The translations under genes were made by a program, and so were the position numbers. Below are positions 60,804 to 64,000 of a stretch of 64,000 bases of DNA, in pieces (the first letter of the stretch is position 1; the number at the start of each line of letters is the position of its first letter). Location: positions 186,001 through 250,000 of the forward strand of contig NZ_LANJ01000011.1 of assembly GCF_000971295.1 (NCBI RefSeq), in the 5' to 3' direction. Below the pieces are notes generated by a model, which saw only the letters and a list, made by a program, of their open reading frames with translations, had not been told where the DNA came from and made no database searches. The DNA comes from Devosia epidermidihirudinis (GTDB lineage Bacteria; Pseudomonadota; Alphaproteobacteria; Rhizobiales; Devosiaceae).

Positions 60804-61775
60804 CTAAGGCACGAGGATAACCGAGCCTGTGGTCTCACGATTTTCCAGTGCCCGATGCGCGGCTTCAGCCTCGGCCAGCGGAAAGGTCTGGTTGATCTGC
60901 ACCTTGATGGTGCCGTCGGCCACCGCTGCGAACAGCAGCCGCGCGCCTTCCAGCAGGTCCTCGCGCTTGGCGAAGTAATGCGTACCAGTCGGGCGCGTCA
61001 CATACAGCGAGCCCTTGCGCGACAGCACGGTAATATCGGGAATGCTGACCACGCCCGAGGCATTGCCGAAGCTGACCATCAAGCCACGCGGCCGCAAGCA
61101 ATCGAGCGATTTGTCGAAGGTGGACTTGCCCACGCCGTCGTAGACGACATCAACGCCCCTGCCCCCGGTGATTTCCCGCACGCGCTCGGCGAAATCCTCC
61201 GTCGTATAATTGATGACGTGATCGCAACCATGCGCGCGTGCAAGCTCAAGCTTTTCGGCGCTGCCGGCCGTGCCGATCACTGTCGCGCCAAGGGCTTTGG
61301 CCCATTGCGTGGCAATCAGCCCCGTACCGCCCGCTGCGGCGTGCCACAAGATGGTTTCGCCCGGCCTCACACGCCAGGTCTCGAACAGCAAGTAGTAGGC
61401 CGTCAGCCCCTTGAGCAGGATGGCCGCCGCCGTCTGGTCATCCACGCCATCGGGAATCGGGATCAATCGTTCGGCCTTGGCGACACGATCAGTGGCATAG
61501 GCGCCCAGTTGCCCCTGATAGGCCACCCGGTCACCCACCTTGAGGTGAGTGACGTCTGGGCCCAGCGCCGTGACGACACCGGCTGCTTCATTGCCGGCGA
61601 CGAAGGGTGTCTGCACCGGGTACAAGCCCGAGCGCTGGTAGGTGTCGATAAAGTTCAGGCCAATGGCCGTTTGTCGCAATACGACCTCGCCCGGGCCGGG
61701 ACTGGCGAGCTGCCAGTCCTCATAGCTCAACTGCTCGGGGCCACCGGCCTGATTGACGACAATAGCCTTACTCAT
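60804..61775 (-). CDS. Quinone oxidoreductase (zeta-crystallin type, MDR family)
   Basis: A 323-residue NADPH-dependent quinone oxidoreductase of the medium-chain dehydrogenase family. KAIVVNQAGGPEQLSYEDWQ and GLNFIDTYQRSGLYPVQTPF are typical of Qor; the Rossmann motif is HAAAGGTGLIATQWAKALGA. No catalytic or structural zinc Cys sets are present. The end LAEAEAAHRALENRETTGSV is standard. Its ATG overlaps the terC stop by four bases, so the two are coupled. Cytoplasmic; the quinone reduced is unknown. Confidence 0.9.
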   Translation of the reverse strand: MSKAIVVNQAGGPEQLSYEDWQLASPGPGEVVLRQTAIGLNFIDTYQRSGLYPVQTPFVAGNEAAGVVTALGPDVTHLKVGDRVAYQGQLGAYATDRVAKAERLIPIPDGVDDQTAAAILLKGLTAYYLLFETWRVRPGETILWHAAAGGTGLIATQWAKALGATVIGTAGSAEKLELARAHGCDHVINYTTEDFAERVREITGGRGVDVVYDGVGKSTFDKSLDCLRPRGLMVSFGNASGVVSIPDITVLSRKGSLYVTRPTGTHYFAKREDLLEGARLLFAAVADGTIKVQINQTFPLAEAEAAHRALENRETTGSVILVP

Positions 61776-62653
61776 GGCTTGGATACCTTTGGTTTGCGTG
61801 GCGCCGATTTGGGGCGCGATTGCGCCTTTGCGGTCGGCGTCGATTTTAGTTTTGGCTTGGAGACTGCAGCGACAGCCTCTGCGCCGGTAATCGAACCTGT
61901 CGCGCCGGTAAAGGGCGCGACGGCTAAAGCGGGCTTGCCGCGCAGTTTACGCTGCTTGGCGATGATGTTGATGGCTTCAACCAGCACCGAGAAGCCCATG
62001 GCTGCGTAGATGTAGCCCTTGGGGATGTGGAAGCCCAAGCCATCGGCTACCAGCGACACGCCAATCAGCAGCAGGAAGGCGAGCGCCAGCATCTTGGTGG
62101 TTGGGTGCTCCGAGACGAACTTGGCTACTGGCCCCGACGCCACGAACATCACGCCGACGGCGACGATCACGGCAGCAATCATCACCTCGACGTCGTCGGC
62201 CATGCCAACAGCGGTGACAATCGAGTCGATAGAGAACACCATGTCGATGATAATGATCTGGCCGATAATGGCCGCGAACACCGCACTGACCTTCTGGGAG
62301 ACGCTTGCTTCATGCGGCTCCTCGATGGCGGCGTGCATTTCGTGGGTGGCCTTGTAGATCAGGAAGCCACCACCGGCGATCAGGATCAGATCCTTCCACG
62401 ACAGGTCGAGGCCGAAGGCCGATATCGCGGGCTGGGTCAGGCTAATGATCCAGCTGATGACCAGCAGGAGCAGGATGCGGAAGATCAGGGCGAGCGCCAG
62501 ACCGATCTTGCGCGCGCGGTCCGCCTGCTCTTTTGGCAGCCGCGACACGAGCACAGAAATGAAGACAATATTGTCGATGCCAAGCACGATCTCCATGACC
62601 GTGAGGGTACCAAAGGCAATCCATGCATTTGGATCAGCCAATAGCTCAAGCAT
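61772..62653 (-). CDS. TerC family membrane protein
   Basis: A 293-residue integral membrane protein of the TerC/Alx/YoaE family, which includes manganese exporters and tellurite-resistance proteins. The ATG at 62653 starts MLELLADPNAWIAFGTLTVM with GGAG upstream. Seven or eight membrane helices are visible; the conserved acidic motifs EIVLGIDNIVFISVLVSRLP and IIIDMVFSIDSIVTAVGMAD supply the membrane Asp/Glu residues. After the last helix comes an Ala/Pro/Lys-rich tail (SKPKLKSTPTAKAQSRPKSA), cytoplasmic and probably disordered. First gene of a two-gene operon with qor. Confidence 0.88.
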   Translation of the reverse strand: MLELLADPNAWIAFGTLTVMEIVLGIDNIVFISVLVSRLPKEQADRARKIGLALALIFRILLLLVISWIISLTQPAISAFGLDLSWKDLILIAGGGFLIYKATHEMHAAIEEPHEASVSQKVSAVFAAIIGQIIIIDMVFSIDSIVTAVGMADDVEVMIAAVIVAVGVMFVASGPVAKFVSEHPTTKMLALAFLLLIGVSLVADGLGFHIPKGYIYAAMGFSVLVEAINIIAKQRKLRGKPALAVAPFTGATGSITGAEAVAAVSKPKLKSTPTAKAQSRPKSAPRKPKVSKP

Positions 62654-62843
62654 TTCGGGCTCCGTTCCCAAAAGGAAAATGCAATGCGGCTATGTATGCA
62701 TAGGTTCCTCACCCAGAAACAGAGGCTGGTAGAGTTTTCCTGCAACCTGCGGTTGGCGCAGCAAAAAGACGCTGCCGCGGCGCTGGTATGGCCATGCGCG
62801 GGGGTGATAGCCTTGCCGCGATATCGAACCACGCGTGAGACTC

Positions 62844-63296
62844 ATGGAATCCTTTTCGCCTCTGTCAGCCGCCTTGGGCGGTTCACTGATCGGGCTGGCT
62901 GCTGCTGTGCTCTGGCTCGGCAATGGCCGCATCGCGGGCATCTCGGGCATTTTCGGCCATTTGCTGCCGCCTGTCCAAAGCGCCGTCTGGCGTCTGGTGT
63001 TTCTGGTGGCGCTGGTGCTGGCGGCGTTCGTCGCGGCAAAACTGTTCCCACAGCTTGGCGTCGGCGGCGTTGAACCTCCGCGCCTCGTCGAAGCGCCAGC
63101 CGCCTGGGGCATCCCAACGCCGATCTGGCTGGGCATAGCGGGCCTGCTGATCGGCGTCGGCACCCGCATTGGCAATGGCTGCACGTCAGGCCATGGCGTT
63201 TGCGGGTTGGCGCGGCTCTCCGTGCGCTCGCTGGTGGCTGTCGTGGTCTTCTTCGGTGTCGCGATCATCACCGTTACCGTGACAGGGGTCGTGTAA
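62844..63296 (+). CDS. YeeE/YedE (sulfur-transport) family protein, first half
   Basis: A 150-residue membrane protein. ATG at 62844 is preferred to a GTG three codons earlier. Four membrane segments are visible; the family motif NGCTSGHGVCGLARLS near residue 115 carries the Cys proposed to carry sulfur in TsuA-type thiosulfate uptake proteins. At this length it is half of a two-gene YeeE/YedE pair. Its TAA overlaps the ATG of the second gene by one base. Possible role: uptake or export of sulfur species; not shown. Confidence 0.85.
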   Translation: MESFSPLSAALGGSLIGLAAAVLWLGNGRIAGISGIFGHLLPPVQSAVWRLVFLVALVLAAFVAAKLFPQLGVGGVEPPRLVEAPAAWGIPTPIWLGIAGLLIGVGTRIGNGCTSGHGVCGLARLSVRSLVAVVVFFGVAIITVTVTGVV

Positions 63297-63763
63297 TGGC
63301 TGCTTTCAAGCTTCCCTACCTCGCTACGGCGGCCCTCAGCGGCGCGCTGTTTGGCGCCGGCCTTTACGTTTCGCAGATGGTCGATCCGTTCAAGGTGCTG
63401 CGCTTCCTCGATTTCACCGCCATTCCAACTGGTGGCTGGGACCCGAGCCTGGCCTTTGTCATCGTGCCTGCCATCGTGGTGATGTTCATTGCCGTGCAGA
63501 TCGGCAACCGCCGCACCGCGCCGCTGTTTGACAAAGCATTCAACACGCCGACCAACACCAAGATCGACGCCCCGCTGGTTGGCGGCGCGGCGCTGTTCGG
63601 TATCGGTTGGGGCATGTCGGGCATTTGCCCCGGCCCCGCGATCTCGCTGATTGCCTTCGTGCCGGACAATCTCTGGATTTTCCTCGCCACAATGGCCATT
63701 GGCTCGTTTATCGGCAGCCTCGTGATGTCAAACACCCGCACCCAGAAACTGGCGGACGCGTAA
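63296..63763 (+). CDS. YeeE/YedE family protein, second half
   Basis: A 155-residue partner with four membrane segments; the matching motif is GIGWGMSGICPGPAISLIAF near residue 115, with the conserved Cys. LSGALFGAGLYVSQMVDPFK is the usual opening of the second member. Together the two halves would make the eight-helix fold of TsuA/PmpAB. It overlaps the first gene by one base and the UbiH-like gene by one base, so all three are tightly coupled. Confidence 0.86.
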   Translation: MAAFKLPYLATAALSGALFGAGLYVSQMVDPFKVLRFLDFTAIPTGGWDPSLAFVIVPAIVVMFIAVQIGNRRTAPLFDKAFNTPTNTKIDAPLVGGAALFGIGWGMSGICPGPAISLIAFVPDNLWIFLATMAIGSFIGSLVMSNTRTQKLADA

Positions 63764-64000
63764 TGAGTTTTGATGCAGATGCTATCGTTGTTGGCGGTGG
63801 ACTGGCGGGCGTGGCCGCGGCGATTGCCGTGGCGCAGGCTGGCCTGACAACCATCCACCTCGCCCCAGCGGGCCCGCCGGACAGGCGCACCTCCGCGCTG
63901 ATGATGCCGAGCGTCGATTATCTGCAAAGCGCAGGCCTGATCGATGACCCGGCCGATGTCGGTCATGCGCTGACCCAGATCCGCATCATCGACGCCACCA
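63763..64000 (+). CDS. UbiH/UbiF-family FAD monooxygenase (partial)
   Basis: The first 79 codons of a gene that continues past the window. ATG at 63763 overlaps the previous stop. The FAD-binding motif AIVVGGGLAGVAAAIAVAQA (GxGxxG) and the following acidic-strand replacement TIHLAP, then PPDRRTSALMMPSVDYLQSA, match the ubiquinone-biosynthesis hydroxylase family. Which ring position it would hydroxylate cannot be read from this part. Its coupling to a sulfur-transport pair is unusual. Confidence 0.8.
   Translation, partial: MSFDADAIVVGGGLAGVAAAIAVAQAGLTTIHLAPAGPPDRRTSALMMPSVDYLQSAGLIDDPADVGHALTQIRIIDAT

Overview
The window is core chromosome of a GC-rich alphaproteobacterium, most likely a Hyphomicrobiales member close to Devosia or Pelagibacterium. 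This placement is inference. It rests on the single secE-to-rplQ ribosomal supercluster, the mitochondrial-type ATP12 chaperone, a fold-III ornithine/lysine decarboxylase, the short-LID adenylate kinase and the style of the intergenic palindromes. I see no prophage, insertion sequence, CRISPR array or integrase.

Layout. 1-3.4 kb: the end of lipB, a DUF4282 membrane protein, doxX, rimO and a GlsB/YeaQ-type membrane protein. 3.6-6.3 kb: a sulfate ABC importer (binding protein, CysT, CysW) with no cysA beside it. 6.5-8.5 kb: a phytanoyl-CoA-dioxygenase-like enzyme divergent from an AraC regulator. 8.5-10.2 kb: folP-folB-folK. 10.5-13.4 kb: a reverse-strand operon crcB-rluC-HAD phosphatase-atp12. 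13.4-20.8 kb: a patatin lipoprotein, htrA-small membrane protein-rarA, a decarboxylase, a frameshifted P-loop kinase, a VOC protein and a DUF3592-like protein.

20.9-52.4 kb is the dominant block, all on the reverse strand: secE-nusG-rplK-rplA-rplJ-rplL-rpoB-rpoC, then (after one opposite-strand YbjN gene) rpsL-rpsG-fusA-tuf, the full S10 and spc operons with secY-adk, and rpsM-rpsK-rpoA-rplQ. These genes encode most of the ribosome, RNA polymerase, two elongation factors and the core translocon. RimO at 1.7 kb is the enzyme that modifies the S12 protein encoded at 38.8 kb. That S12 carries Arg at residue 88, the position where Lys-to-Arg gives streptomycin resistance in other bacteria.

52.7-64 kb: a small unknown gene, the pxpB-pxpC-pxpA 5-oxoprolinase operon, two small reverse-strand genes (one a 58-residue acidic protein with a GTG start), a 1020-residue autotransporter, two small envelope proteins, tRNA-Ser(UGA), a terC-quinone oxidoreductase pair, and a YeeE/YedE pair overlapping the start of a UbiH-type monooxygenase that runs off the window.

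The main non-genic structure is a set of intergenic palindromes: a two-hairpin element in two opposite-oriented copies (818-896 and 50317-50392), a CCCTCGGA palindrome in three copies, and nested C-rich inverted repeats. Leader hairpins sit before secE, rplJ, the sulfate importer and rpsJ. I found no convincing new multi-gene system. The most useful leads are the S12 variant, the frameshifted kinase, the small acidic gene, the leader hairpins and the repeats.
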